From the NCBI GenBank assembly GCA_900767585.1, contig CAAFZP010000021.1, positions 4,804 through 68,803 on the forward strand: 64,000 nucleotides of DNA. Direction: 5' to 3'. Made by a program: the position numbers and the translations under genes. The stretch is from Lachnospiraceae bacterium. GTDB lineage: Bacteria > Bacillota > Clostridia > Lachnospirales > Lachnospiraceae. The stretch's first letter is position 1. Each line of letters begins with the position of its first letter. This document shows positions 43,848-53,268 of the stretch, one piece after another. Below the pieces are notes generated by a model, which had not been told where the DNA came from, searched no databases, and saw only the letters and a program-made list of their open reading frames with translations.

Positions 43848-46847
43848 ATGAATACGATAGAAGAGTTAAGGCAGGGCTTTGAAACTGCGTATATAGATGC
43901 AAATGTTACATCAAATTTGGCGGTTAAGCCGCAATTTGTATCAAATAATTACAAAGAGGGAAAGAAAGTTCTTGCTTCTGTTGAGGAAGAACTTTTGTCA
44001 TGCGATAGTTTTCAAATTAGTGTTGCTTTTATTACATTAGGTGGCATTGAGCCATTGCTTCAAACGTTAAAGGAGTTGGAAAACAGGCATGTTCAAGGGC
44101 AGATTCTTACAACAAATTATCTGAATTTCACAGAACCGAAAGCACTAAAAAAATTGAACGAATTTGACAATATTACCTTGAAAATGTATGACGTGAATGC
44201 TGTACATGAGGGATTTCATACGAAGGGATATATCTTCAAAAAAGAAGAGATATATCGCATTATCATAGGTAGCTCCAATATAACAAAGTCTGCACTTACA
44301 GTAAACCGGGAATGGAATACAAAAGTGATTTCGACCGAGCAGGGGGAGATTGCACGAGAAATTATATCGGAATATGAGACATTATGGAATTCGGAATATG
44401 CCATCGAATTTGATGGCTTTTATGAGAAGTACAAAGAGCAATATGAAATCATCAAAAGGCAGCAGCAGATTGCAAAACAGGAAACGGTAACGTCGCTTGA
44501 AAAATATAAATTGCAACCGAACAAAATGCAGCTTGCGTTTATAATAAATCTGAGAAAAATTGTAAAGGATGGACAGGAACGGGCGCTGTTGATATCTGCG
44601 ACTGGAACAGGAAAGACCTATGCGTCAGCATTTGCCATGCGGGAACTAGGATTCCACAGGGTTTTATTTCTGGTACATCGTGGGCAGCTGGCAAGGCAGA
44701 CAAAGAAGGCGTATCAAAACGTATTTTCGAAATCTGTTTCGATGGGGTTGGTCGGTGCCGGGTATGCGGAATATGAGAAAGATTATGTGTTTGCAACGGT
44801 ACAGACGTTAAACAAAGATGAAAACCTAAAGAAGTATGATCCGGCTACATTTGACTGCATCATATTGGATGAAGCACATCATTCATCCGCGTATACCTAC
44901 TAGAAGATTATGCAATATTTCACGCCGAAACTGTGGCTTGGTATGACAGCGACGCTAGATAAGCGGGACGATGATATGGAAGGAAAAAATATTTATGAGA
45001 TATTTCATCATCAGATTGCATATGAAATTCGGCTGCAGCAGGCGATGGAAGAAGATATGCTTTGTACATTTCATTATTTTGGAATCAGCGATATCTCAAT
45101 GTTAAGTGAAAAGCAGGTTGCAAAGGCAAAGATCGGAGAGCGGGATTTTAATATTTTGACAAGTGATGAACGGGTGCGGCATATCGCGGAACAGGTGCAG
45201 TTTTATGGATATAGTGGTAATCGTGTGAAGGGGCTTGTTTTTTGCAGCCGGATTGACGAATCAGAGGAGTTGTCAGATAAATTTAATCATAGGATCAATC
45301 CAGAAACCGGAAAGAAATATCGAACGATTGCGTTGAATGGAACAGCAACGGAGGAAGAACGACAGCGCGCATTTGAACGACTCGCGATGGATGAGGGCGA
45401 TTCAGAGGAAGAACCGCTTGATTATATATTTTCAGTAGAGATTTTGAACGAAGGTGTTGATATCGTAGAGGTGAATCAGGTTATCATGCTTCGACCAACC
45501 CAGTCGCCGATTGTATTTATCCAGCAGCTCGGCAGAGGGCTTCGTAAGGCAGAAGGAAAAGAGTTTGTTGTGATTCTGGATTTTATAGGAAATTATAATA
45601 ACAACTTCATGATTCCGGTTGCGCTTTCCGGAGATCGAACTTATAATGCGGATAATATTCGGAAATATGTGATCAGTGGAAACAATACGATACCGGGTGC
45701 TTCGACCATTCATTTCGATGAAATTGCAAAACAGAAAATATTTGCGTCCATCGATAAGATCAAGGGGATGAAATCCATTATAAAAGAAAGCTATCTGGCA
45801 CTGAAAAACCGATTAGGGAAAGTGCCTTATCTGGTGGATTTTTATGAGAATGGTGAGATTGATCCGCTTGTTATTGTGAAAGAATATAAGACGTATCAGA
45901 ATTTTTTGGAATCGGCGGAAAAAGAGCTTTACATCGGAAAATTGACGGAGAAAGAAAAAACGATTTTGGAATATTTATCTAAAACGGTTTTGAGTGGAGT
46001 ACGTCCGTATGAGTTGGAAATTTTGCGGAGATTGGTACATACGGGGCATGTGGATATTCAGGTTTTTCAAAAGGAATTTGAGGAAACCTATCATGTTCCG
46101 ATGGATGAGAAAACCTTTTATAATGCAATCGATGTATTGCAGGGGCGGTTTGTCAGCAAGGAAGAGGAATATAAAAAATATGAACAGATGGATTTGATCG
46201 CGTTTGAGTCTGGCAAGGATAACGTTGAAAAATCAAGTTACCAGATACATGAATTTGTGGAAAGATTGCATCATTCTGAATTTTCAAACCAGTTAGAAGA
46301 CATCATTGTAGTTGGCCTGAAACGGTATTCCGATAAATACGCAACCACGAATGGTACACCATTTGTGCTGTATGAGAAATATTCCAGACGAGATGTGTGT
46401 CTTTTGATGAATTGTGGGAGAGATTATTCTTCCACGATGTATGGCATGAAGCGGATAGGTGAAGATGTTTTTATTTTTGTGACATATCATAAGACAGAAA
46501 GCGGAGATGAGAAAGCTTATGCTGATGGAAAACCGGATTATGCGGATGTATTTGAGGATAATATGATATTTCGGTGGGATACACAAATTGGTCGGGGTGT
46601 AGAGAGCTCTTATGTGAAAGAAGTGTGCGAGGCTAAACGGAAACATCTGTTTGTGAAGAAAAGCGATGCAGAGACAAACTTCTATTACATGGGACGGTTT
46701 GATATCGTGGAGATGCAAGCGGCAACGAAAAAGGACAACAATGGCAAAGAACGAGATATCGCGAAGATTCGGACGAAGATGCATCATCCGGTGCGGGAGG
46801 ATCTGCTTCGGTATTTACAGAGTGATATATATGCAGAGGAAAAATAA
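43848..46847 (+). pseudogene. PLD-domain SF2 helicase (DUF3427 type) interrupted by one amber codon
   Basis: One frame of 1000 codons, open except for TAG at 44901-44903. Before it: a phospholipase-D domain (HTKGYIF...GSSNITKSAL) and helicase motifs GTGKTYASAFA and LDEAHHSSAY. After it, in the same frame: KIMQYFTPKLWLGMTATLDKRDD, motif VI QQLGRGLRKAEGKEFVVILDFIGNY and a DUF3427-like C-terminus. The expected codon is CAG (SYQKIM in relatives), so a single C-to-T change explains it. Motif III also reads TATL where TATP is usual. Relatives with NUDIX neighbours are suspected defence genes. GGGAG before ATG. Unless suppressed, the product is a truncated 351-residue piece; an internal ATG at 44910 has no ribosome site. 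Confidence 0.87.
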
Positions 46848-46857
46848 AGGAGAACCT

Positions 46858-47244
46858 ATGAAGACAGTAAGAGTTGTGGCAGCAGTTATTCGGCACGAAA
46901 ATAAAATATTTGCCACGCAACGTGGATATGGAGAGATGAAAGGCGGCTGGGAGTTCCCGGGAGGGAAGATTGAAGTGGGAGAAACGCCACAGCAGGCCTT
47001 GAAACGAGAAATCGAAGAAGAGTTGGAGACGGAAATTCAAGTAGGAGAATTGATTGATACAATCGAGTTTGACTACCCTTCTTTTCATTTGTCAATGGAA
47101 TGCTTCTGGTGTGAAGTCCTAAAGGGAGACCTTGTATTGAAGGAGCATGAGGCAGCTAAATGGCTGGATAAGGATTCTCTTGATAGTGTAGCCTGGCTGC
47201 CTGCCGATGTCACATTGATCGATAAAGTTAAGAAAGGACTATAA
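46858..47244 (+). CDS. NUDIX hydrolase, MutT-like
   Basis: 128 residues; start at 46858 with AAGGAGAACC upstream. The Nudix box is complete: GGKIEVGETPQQALKREIEEELE, with FPGG before it and a C-terminal W-x-P-A-D. MutT-type enzymes clean 8-oxo-dGTP; small ones near helicases may act on other nucleotides. It follows the helicase by 10 bases, so was one transcript with it. A second partial copy of this gene lies at 49463-49545. Confidence 0.9.
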   Translation: MKTVRVVAAVIRHENKIFATQRGYGEMKGGWEFPGGKIEVGETPQQALKREIEEELETEIQVGELIDTIEFDYPSFHLSMECFWCEVLKGDLVLKEHEAAKWLDKDSLDSVAWLPADVTLIDKVKKGL

Positions 47245-47245
47245 C

Positions 47246-47323
47246 ATGAAACCAAAATCTCCACAAAGCATACAATTATATAATATCATGCTTCGCCTTG
47301 GGTATCCGGAGGTTTACATCTGA
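47246..47323 (+). pseudogene. Truncated first copy of the 96-residue gene
   Basis: The first 22 codons (from MKPKSPQSIQ to RLGYPE) are the same as in the intact gene at 49547, with one silent base difference; the sequence then departs and stops at 47323. It keeps the same spacing from the NUDIX stop as the intact copy has from the NUDIX remnant, which shows the whole cassette was duplicated. Confidence 0.8.
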
Positions 47324-47326
47324 CAC

Positions 47327-47536
47327 ATGGTAAGGAGGAGTAATAATGGTGAATTCTGGATTAATAAAATATCACGAAATAGGGAACGTGATGATGAAAT
47401 AAACAAAAAACTGTTGTTTGAAGATTGGACCGTTATTAGGTTTTGGGGTGATGATATAAAGAAGCATACGGATGAGTGCGTGAGAGTTGTGGAAGAGACT
47501 ATATTTGATAGTATGGATATGGAAGAATTGTTATAA
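47327..47536 (+). pseudogene. C-terminal fragment of a Vsr-type mismatch endonuclease
   Basis: 69 codons: GEFWINKISRNRERDDEINKKL, then WTVIRFWGDDIKKHTDEC. The FWxxKxxRNxERD block and the following W-x-V-x-R-x-W strand are the C-terminal part of very-short-patch-repair (Vsr) endonucleases, which nick at T:G mismatches next to cytosine-methylated sites. The catalytic N-terminal half is missing, as is any cytosine methylase. The GGAGGAG before the inner ATG may be chance. It probably arrived with the DNA inserted into the cassette. Confidence 0.65.
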
Positions 47537-47711
47537 GATAAGCATATAATGCCATGTATATGTGTAAATTTTGCATGATGAACGCAAAATAGTAAGATAA
47601 TTATCTGTATAGATATTCGTTCGTTTTATGTAAGCAGATATTTAGAAATGAAGCTGTTGGAGTAGGATAAAATCAAGCATTAGGAAATATGTAACAGAAA
47701 GCAGGTTTTTT

Positions 47712-49172
47712 ATGAATTCAGAACAAGAATATTATATCAGCTTAATTGACAGACTCCGTCAATTGCCGGTGGAAACCGAGTGGTTGGAATACAAAATGAA
47801 TAATTATGAACCGGAATTGATTGGTGAGTATATATCTGCGTTAAGCAATTCGGCTACTATTTGCAATAAAGAAAAGGCTTATATTTTGTGGGGAATTAAT
47901 GATAAAACTCACGGGATTGAAGGAACGTCGTTTTCGCCGAAAAAAGCAAAAAAAGGCAATGAAGAAATTGAGAATTGGCTGGCGGGTGGATTAAAACCAA
48001 GGGTGGATTTTAGATTTATTGAAGTGAATACGGATAAAGGAAAAGTTGTTGTTATGGAGATACCGGCAGCAGTGAATACTCCTACCAGCTTTAAGGGGAC
48101 TGAATTTATTCGTGTTGGTTCATATAAGAAAAAGCTTAAAGAATATCCGGAGAAAGAACGAAAACTTTGGCTGTCCTTCGAACAGAAACCATTTGAATTG
48201 AGAGTGGCGATGGAGAATGTTACGGCATCTAAAGTAACGGAACTCTTAGACTGTGCAGCATATTATACACTTATGAAATTACCTTTACCGAGTAATCGTG
48301 ATGCCATTATTCATAACATGATCGATGAAGAATTTATTCGCGAGATGGATAACGGGAATTATGCGATTACCAATATGGGAGCATTACTTCTGGCAAAGGA
48401 TTTAACTGCCTTTGCACATTTGAAAAGAAAGGCGGTTCGTGTAATTAAATACAAGGGCAATGGTAAAACTAATGCTATAAGAGAGCAGGTTTTTACAAAA
48501 GGATATGCAATACAATTTGACGATATTACAGACTATATTATGACGCTGATTCCACAAGAGGAAGAAATCGATGGTGGAAGAAGATTGGAACATATCATGT
48601 TTCCGCGCAAAGCAATCAGAGAAATGCTTGGAAATATGATCATTCATCAGGATTTAACTGCTCATGGAAGTGGTCCTGTTATGGAGATTTTTGACACGAA
48701 AGTGGAAGCATCGAATCCGGGGAGCCTTTTAGTGGAAGTTAATCGTATTATTGATACAGTACCTCACTCTCGCAATGAGGCTATGGCATCATTCCTTAGA
48801 ATTGTTCGGATTTGTGAGGAACGAGGAAGCGGATTTGATCGTATGGAAGAAGGGATGCGCGATTTGACTATTCCGGCACCAAAGGTTGAAACCGGAGATG
48901 ATTTTACCAGAACGAAACTATATTGGTATGATAATCTGAATGATTGGAAGAAAGAGGATAAAATCAGAACCTGTTATTTGTATACATGTTATTGTTACGT
49001 GAATGAAATAGAGGTCGCGAATTCAGTATTAAGAGAGCGTTTCGGTATTGATGCAAAGAATATGGCTATTGTATCAAGAATTATTAAAGCTACACTGGAT
49101 GCAAAGCTTATTAAGTTGTCTGATGAAAATGCAGCACTGAAAAATAGAAGATATATACCATACTGGGCATAA
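47712..49172 (+). CDS. AlbA_2 (Schlafen-like) / HATPase_c_4 regulator-type protein
   Basis: 486 residues. The N-terminal ~130 residues are an AlbA_2/Schlafen-type domain (VETEWLEYKMN..., AYILWGINDKTHGIEG). The middle has an ATPase lid of the HATPase_c_4 family (PRKAIREMLGNMIIHQDLTAHGSGPVMEIFD...ASNPGSL...RNEAMASFLRIVRICEERGSGFDRM), followed by a C-terminal winged-helix-like region. Such proteins are widespread in accessory DNA; roles as transcription regulators or defence proteins are suspected. AGCAGG is a weak ribosome site. It lies in the material separating the two cassette copies. Confidence 0.8.
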   Translation: MNSEQEYYISLIDRLRQLPVETEWLEYKMNNYEPELIGEYISALSNSATICNKEKAYILWGINDKTHGIEGTSFSPKKAKKGNEEIENWLAGGLKPRVDFRFIEVNTDKGKVVVMEIPAAVNTPTSFKGTEFIRVGSYKKKLKEYPEKERKLWLSFEQKPFELRVAMENVTASKVTELLDCAAYYTLMKLPLPSNRDAIIHNMIDEEFIREMDNGNYAITNMGALLLAKDLTAFAHLKRKAVRVIKYKGNGKTNAIREQVFTKGYAIQFDDITDYIMTLIPQEEEIDGGRRLEHIMFPRKAIREMLGNMIIHQDLTAHGSGPVMEIFDTKVEASNPGSLLVEVNRIIDTVPHSRNEAMASFLRIVRICEERGSGFDRMEEGMRDLTIPAPKVETGDDFTRTKLYWYDNLNDWKKEDKIRTCYLYTCYCYVNEIEVANSVLRERFGIDAKNMAIVSRIIKATLDAKLIKLSDENAALKNRRYIPYWA

Positions 49173-49174
49173 AT

Positions 49175-49283
49175 TTTATTTGATGGGTATTTGATAGAAT
49201 GTTCATTTTGAAGAAACTATATTAACGAAAACCTTTATTTTACGCGCTTTGTGAGACATTGGTTTATTTGATGGGTATTTGAT
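49175..49283 (+). repeat. Pair of 21-bp direct repeats
   Basis: A 21-bp sequence containing TTGATGGGTATTTGAT is found at 49175-49195 and again at 49263-49283, 88 bp apart, immediately left of the helicase remnant. It may mark the recombination that joined the two cassette copies. Confidence 0.6.
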
Positions 49284-49302
49284 TGGAGCGTTAAAAGCAT
49301 AT

Positions 49303-49463
49303 GATCAATCCGGAGACCGGGAAGTTGTTTCGAACGATAGCGTTAAATGGAGCATCTACGGAGGAAGAATGACAGCACGCATTTGAACGCCTTGCTATGG
49401 ATGAAGATGATTCAGATGGAGATCCGCTTGATTATATTTTTTCTGTAGAAATTTTAAATGAGG
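49303..49463 (+). pseudogene. Remnant of a second helicase copy
   Basis: These 160 bases match the helicase at about 45289-45452 (ATCAATCC, the GAACGAT...GCGTT block, GCACGCATTTGAACG, CTTGATTATAT) with many substitutions, one of them creating a TGA. It is the middle of a diverged paralogous gene. It joins directly to a NUDIX remnant, so about 1.7 kb has been deleted between them. Confidence 0.75.
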
Positions 49464-49545
49464 GCTGGATAAGGATTCTCTTGATAGCGTAGCCTGGCTG
49501 CCTGCCGATGTCACATTGATCGACAAAGTTAAGAAAGGACTATAA
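49463..49545 (+). pseudogene. Remnant of a second NUDIX copy (last ~27 codons)
   Basis: Same as 47162-47244 except two bases (GATAGTGTAG/GATAGCGTAG and GATCGATAAA/GATCGACAAA), ending with the same TAA two bases before the 96-residue gene. The near identity contrasts with the diverged helicase piece beside it, which suggests recent gene conversion or a different history for this half. Confidence 0.8.
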
Positions 49546-49546
49546 C

Positions 49547-49837
49547 ATGAAACCAAAATCTCCACAGAGCATACAATTATATAATATCATGCTTCGCCTT
49601 GGGTATCCGGAAGAATTCGCAGATATTGTGACGAAGAATCTGAATACAGATTTTACGGCGACGCGGATGATGGGATATCTGTATCGGTATTCAAATCCAA
49701 GACTGGAGGACGTGGCGGATGAGATGCTGGCGATTCTGGATGACCGGAATCGAATCATGGAGAAGAAGGAATTAGAAGAAGTCAATAGGAAATGGAACGA
49801 ATTTCTTCATACGGGAATCCCGGATGAGGATGAATAA
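49547..49837 (+). CDS. Small hypothetical protein linked to the helicase-NUDIX cassette
   Basis: 96 residues, charged and helical, with no signal or membrane segment: LYNIMLRLGYPEEFADIVTKNLNTDF, then a DEMLAILDDRNRIMEKKELEEVNRKWNEF helix. AAAGGA before ATG. I do not recognise the family. Its conserved position two bases after the NUDIX stop in both cassette copies says it belongs to that unit. Confidence 0.7.
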   Translation: MKPKSPQSIQLYNIMLRLGYPEEFADIVTKNLNTDFTATRMMGYLYRYSNPRLEDVADEMLAILDDRNRIMEKKELEEVNRKWNEFLHTGIPDEDE

Positions 49838-49852
49838 AAGGAGGACAAAGAA

Positions 49853-50197
49853 ATGCCATTTATCAATTCAAAAATCAGCGTAGCGTTAAGCGAGGCTCAG
49901 GAGCAGGAGATTAAGTCAAGATTGGGACAGGCGATTACAACCATTCCGGGAAAGTCAGAGAGCTGGCTTATGGTTGGCTTTGAGCCGGAGTATAAGCTTT
50001 ACTTCCGGGGGTCCAATGATCAGCCAATGGCGATGGTGGAGGTAAGTGTGTACGGTGGCGAGAATCCGTCCGCATTTTCTAAGCTGACCGGCGAGATCTG
50101 CAAGATATTTGAAGATGTGCTCGGAATTGCACCGGATCATGTATATGTAAAGTACCAGGCGGTTGCAAACTGGGGCTGGAACGGCAGCAATTTCTAA
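49853..50197 (+). CDS. MIF-like phenylpyruvate tautomerase
   Basis: 114 residues. Pro-2 after the initiator Met (MPFINSKISV) is the catalytic base of the tautomerase fold. The length, SWLMVGFEPEYKLYFRG, VEVSVYGGENPSAFSKLTGEIC and the Asn-Trp-Gly-Trp-Asn-Gly C-terminus match macrophage migration inhibitory factor (MIF) family proteins; the NWGWNG end is as in animal MIF. Bacterial members are cytoplasmic keto-enol tautomerases. AAAGGAGG before ATG, 15 bases after the previous gene. Confidence 0.88.
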   Translation: MPFINSKISVALSEAQEQEIKSRLGQAITTIPGKSESWLMVGFEPEYKLYFRGSNDQPMAMVEVSVYGGENPSAFSKLTGEICKIFEDVLGIAPDHVYVKYQAVANWGWNGSNF

Positions 50198-50352
50198 TTA
50201 CAAAAGAACGAATAAAGGCGCTTTTCGTTAAATATAAAAACGAAAGAGCATTTATATTTTTATTTGAAAGATTCTGTAGAATGTCTGTTGCATATCCTTG
50301 GAAGATGATATAAGTTAGGGAAAATATCAGTGAAAGAGGAGTGTGATTGCTT

Positions 50353-50784
50353 ATGCAGATAAAAGTTGCAACAATGGAAGATTATAATATTGCATTTGAT
50401 TATTTTGAGAAGCTTTGGACATTTAACAGATATGACTATGAAGAAACGAAAAAAGTCTATGAGAAAGTGCTTGCAGATGCAAATAGTTTTGTGTATTTTG
50501 CATTAGATGACGCAGGAAATTATCATGGATTGTGTCATGGAAGCTATTTTGAAACTTTTTGGATGACGGGATGTACCTGTTATGTTGCAAGTCTGATCAC
50601 GAATAAAGAAGATCGTGGAAAAGGGTATGGAAAGTTTTTGCTGGATTATGTAAAAGAAAAATCAAAAGAGAAAGATTGTAAAGCATTGATATTGGATTCC
50701 GGGCTGCCACGCGTGGAGGCACATGGCTTTTATGAACATTATGGATTCGCTAAAAATTGCTATGGATTTCAGCTTGTTTTATAG
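50353..50784 (+). CDS. GNAT-family N-acetyltransferase
   Basis: 143 residues; ATG at 50353 with AGGAG upstream. The acetyl-CoA loop NKEDRGKGYGKFLLDYV (R/Q-x-x-G-x-G/A) and the closing strand VEAHGFYEHYGFAKNCYGF are typical GNAT features. Substrate unknown. It stands alone between two gaps of about 100-150 bp with no clear promoter. Confidence 0.85.
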   Translation: MQIKVATMEDYNIAFDYFEKLWTFNRYDYEETKKVYEKVLADANSFVYFALDDAGNYHGLCHGSYFETFWMTGCTCYVASLITNKEDRGKGYGKFLLDYVKEKSKEKDCKALILDSGLPRVEAHGFYEHYGFAKNCYGFQLVL

Positions 50785-50872
50785 GCTGATGCAGAAAAAA
50801 GCATAAAACCAAATAGATCTGTCAATAATACCATTGCGATAAAAATATGACAAAATCAAAGGAGTCAAAGCA

Positions 50873-51331
50873 ATGGAATTAAAAGAGAAAGAACGTACCC
50901 TGATTCAGGATTTGCAGACGCAGGAGCAGAGTTGTGTGGAAAAGTATGGAAAATACGCAGCACAGGCGAAAGATCCGGAGTTGAAAAGTCTGTTTGAGAC
51001 GATTCAGAAGGAAGAGCAGAAGCATTACGATACGTTGCAGCAGGTGTTAGATGGTTCTGTTCCGGCATGCGATTGCAACGACACGCAGGGCAAAGACTAC
51101 GAGCCAAAGGTGACGTATGGTACATTGGATAATTCTGAGGACAAGCAGCATGATGCATTTCTTGCGACGGATTGTATCGGAACAGAGAAGCTGGTGTCTG
51201 GTGAATATAACACGGATGTGTTTGCATTTGCGAATACCGCATTGCGGAAGCTGCTAGCAGATATCCAGATCGAAGAGCAGAACCATGCAGAAATGATCTA
51301 CAAATACAAAACTGCAAATGGCATGGCGTAA
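50873..51331 (+). CDS. Ferritin-like / CotF-type coat protein
   Basis: 152 residues, mostly two long helices bearing ELKEKERTLIQDLQTQEQSCVEKYGKY...EEQKHYDTLQQVL and a C-terminal LLADIQIEEQNHAEMIYKY. The repeated E-x-x-H and E-E-Q-x-H spacing is ferritin-like, and the family is annotated in clostridia as spore-coat protein or ferritin-like protein. It may bind iron or be a coat component; the sequence does not separate these. AAAGGAG before ATG; a terminator follows. Confidence 0.75.
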   Translation: MELKEKERTLIQDLQTQEQSCVEKYGKYAAQAKDPELKSLFETIQKEEQKHYDTLQQVLDGSVPACDCNDTQGKDYEPKVTYGTLDNSEDKQHDAFLATDCIGTEKLVSGEYNTDVFAFANTALRKLLADIQIEEQNHAEMIYKYKTANGMA

Positions 51332-51347
51332 GCTGTTAAAAAACAGA

Positions 51348-51388
51348 AAACGGATGGTTGACATTGTTCAATCATCCGTTTTTTTGTG
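51348..51388 (+). terminator. Intrinsic terminator
   Basis: AAACGGATGGTTGA pairs with TCAATCATCCGTTT, then TTTTTTTG. Confidence 0.92.
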
Positions 51389-51512
51389 CAATAAGCTGTC
51401 ATGCAGAAATTGTGCTTGCACAGATTTCTATAAGAGGATTAGTGTTCATCAAGCCGATCGGTGAGATGACATTGTTTTGTATATTGAGTAGGTAGTAGCT
51501 CGCTCGGTTCAT

Positions 51513-52844
51513 TTAGAAAGCCACCTTCAGCGCAAGCGCGATTATACACAGGATGATCGCCATTGGCACATACAGGTACCGCCCAAGGAAATACCACAGC
51601 TTTCCGCGTGGTTTCTTGCCGCCTTCATTGATCGCTGCAAATAAATCATTTTTCTTCATAATCCAGAACCAGGAGATTGCACCAAGCGTTGCGCCGATTG
51701 GGATGATGTAGATGGAGACGAGGTCCATCCAGGTACCCCAGCGGGTGATGGCTTCCATGCCGATTCCGGCACCAAGGCAGATCACGCAGATAATGCCGAG
51801 TGCGACGGTACGACGCAACTTTGGAAAGCGGTGCAGAAGGGATTCGGCTACAGCTTCGAACATGTTCTGCAGGGAACTCACACCGGCGAAGATCATTGCT
51901 GCATACAGGATGATTGCGAAGATTTGTCCAAGCGGAATATCCTGTAGGATCGATGGCAATGTAATAAAGAGCAGGCTTGGCCCTGCGTCCACACTGACAT
52001 CATAAGAGAAGCATGCCGGGATGATCACAAGTGCGGCAACCAAGGCAGCAATCGTATCGAAAATCGCGGTATGTCTCGACACTGCGATGACGTCTTCTTT
52101 CCGGTCTAAGTAGGAACCATATGTGATCATACCACTTCCGGTCACGGACAGGGAGAAGAACGCCTGCCCCATGGCAGTGATCCAGACGGTTGGATCTTTC
52201 AAGGCTTCCCATCTTGGAATAAACATGAATTCATACCCGCTTGTTGAACCGGGCAGCAGAGCTACGCGGGCTGCAAGTACAACAAAGATCAGGAAGAAGA
52301 GTGGCATCATGATTTTGTTGCTCTTCTCGATACTGCTGGCACCGAGCAACAGCGTAAGCAAAGTGCCGATGATGACAATAATATGGAATGGTACAACCGA
52401 GAAATCTGTCATGGAGAACGATTCAAACCATTCGGAAGTGTTGACCTGCATCAAAAGACCGGTTGCAGAGTCAACAAATGCTTTTAGTACATAGGCAACG
52501 ATGATTGAATAGCCGATTGCGATGCACAGGGAACCTGCAAGTGGCAGCCAGCCAAGTGCACGCCCGGCAGGGGCGAGTTTTTCGTTTCGTGAACGCCATG
52601 CATTTTCGTAGGAACCGAGCGTTCCGGTACGCGACCAGCGTCCGATCGCGAACTCCGCCGGAAGCCCGACGTAGCTAAACAAAAATATAAATAGTAAATA
52701 GATGAGAAGAAAGGCACCACCGCCGTTGCTTCCCATTTTATTTGGAAATCCCCAGACATTTGCCATGCCGACTGCAGAACCGACCGATGCAAGAATAAAT
52801 CCCCAGCGGCTTTTGAACGATGTTCGAGTTTGTTCTTTTTTCAT
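51513..52844 (-). CDS. Sodium:neurotransmitter symporter-family amino-acid transporter (1)
   Basis: 443 residues; start at 52844 (MKKEQTRTSFKSRWGFILA). About 11-12 TM helices of the LeuT fold. The NSS signature is clear: GFILASVGSAVGMANVWGFPNKMGSNGGGAFLL in TM1 and GQAFFSLSVTGSGMITYGSYL in TM6. Bacterial members import amino acids with sodium. Closely similar to the second NSS gene at 58224. No regulator adjacent. Ribosome site weak. Confidence 0.92.
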   Translation of the reverse strand: MKKEQTRTSFKSRWGFILASVGSAVGMANVWGFPNKMGSNGGGAFLLIYLLFIFLFSYVGLPAEFAIGRWSRTGTLGSYENAWRSRNEKLAPAGRALGWLPLAGSLCIAIGYSIIVAYVLKAFVDSATGLLMQVNTSEWFESFSMTDFSVVPFHIIVIIGTLLTLLLGASSIEKSNKIMMPLFFLIFVVLAARVALLPGSTSGYEFMFIPRWEALKDPTVWITAMGQAFFSLSVTGSGMITYGSYLDRKEDVIAVSRHTAIFDTIAALVAALVIIPACFSYDVSVDAGPSLLFITLPSILQDIPLGQIFAIILYAAMIFAGVSSLQNMFEAVAESLLHRFPKLRRTVALGIICVICLGAGIGMEAITRWGTWMDLVSIYIIPIGATLGAISWFWIMKKNDLFAAINEGGKKPRGKLWYFLGRYLYVPMAIILCIIALALKVAF

Positions 52845-52920
52845 AAATGTACCATACCTGTCTAATTTAGTTTGTAGTTTATCTATTCTACCATAAAAGC
52901 TTGCAATCAATCAATGCGGG

Positions 52921-53148
52921 TTGGGGAGAAAATGTGAAATGGCGCAAAACTCTCCAATGGAAGAATGCATATACAGGGAAGATTGGGTAGAAAGTGGTGA
53001 AATAGGAAAAACTCCCCAACCGGAAGCTTATGAGAAGCAAGCAGGTTGGGTAAAAAGTGGTGGAATGGGAAAAGTTTCCCAACTGGAAGCTGATAGGAAG
53101 CAAGCAGGTTGGGGAAAAAGTGGTGGAAAGGGAAAAACTCCCCAATAA
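52921..53148 (+). repeat. Four tandem ~63-bp hairpin repeats, possibly coding
   Basis: Units begin at 52921, 52983, 53046 and 53109. Each has TTGGGGA or TTGGGTA at its left and TCCCCAA or TCCCAA about 40 bases later, so each folds as a hairpin; the last unit is partial. The period is 63 bases (21 codons) and the frame is open throughout, giving a 75-residue repetitive Lys/Gly peptide from a TTG at 52921 or 69 from ATG at 52939. No ribosome site is seen, so I favour a structural repeat over a gene. Confidence 0.6.
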
Positions 53149-53153
53149 ATGAG

Positions 53154-53198
53154 GCACGCTGATGCGTGCGCAGGTCATCACGCTATCGCGTGGTGACA
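53154..53198 (+). repeat. Double-hairpin interspersed repeat
   Basis: GCACGC-TGAT-GCGTGC, GCAG, then GTCATCACGC-TATC-GCGTGGTGAC: two perfect or nearly perfect stems. It lies left of the two-component pair; the matching copy at 55481 lies right of it. Confidence 0.75.
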
Positions 53199-53268
53199 TA
53201 TGATATAATAAAAAACAAAATAAAAATACAGAAATGAACATATAAAAGTCATTTAGTGATGATAAAGT

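Noticed and set aside
44901..44903. In-frame TAG read as pyrrolysine
   Set aside because: TAG is a normal stop for many genes here (for example those ending at 1096 and 9696), no pyl genes are present, and relatives have Gln (CAG), one base away.
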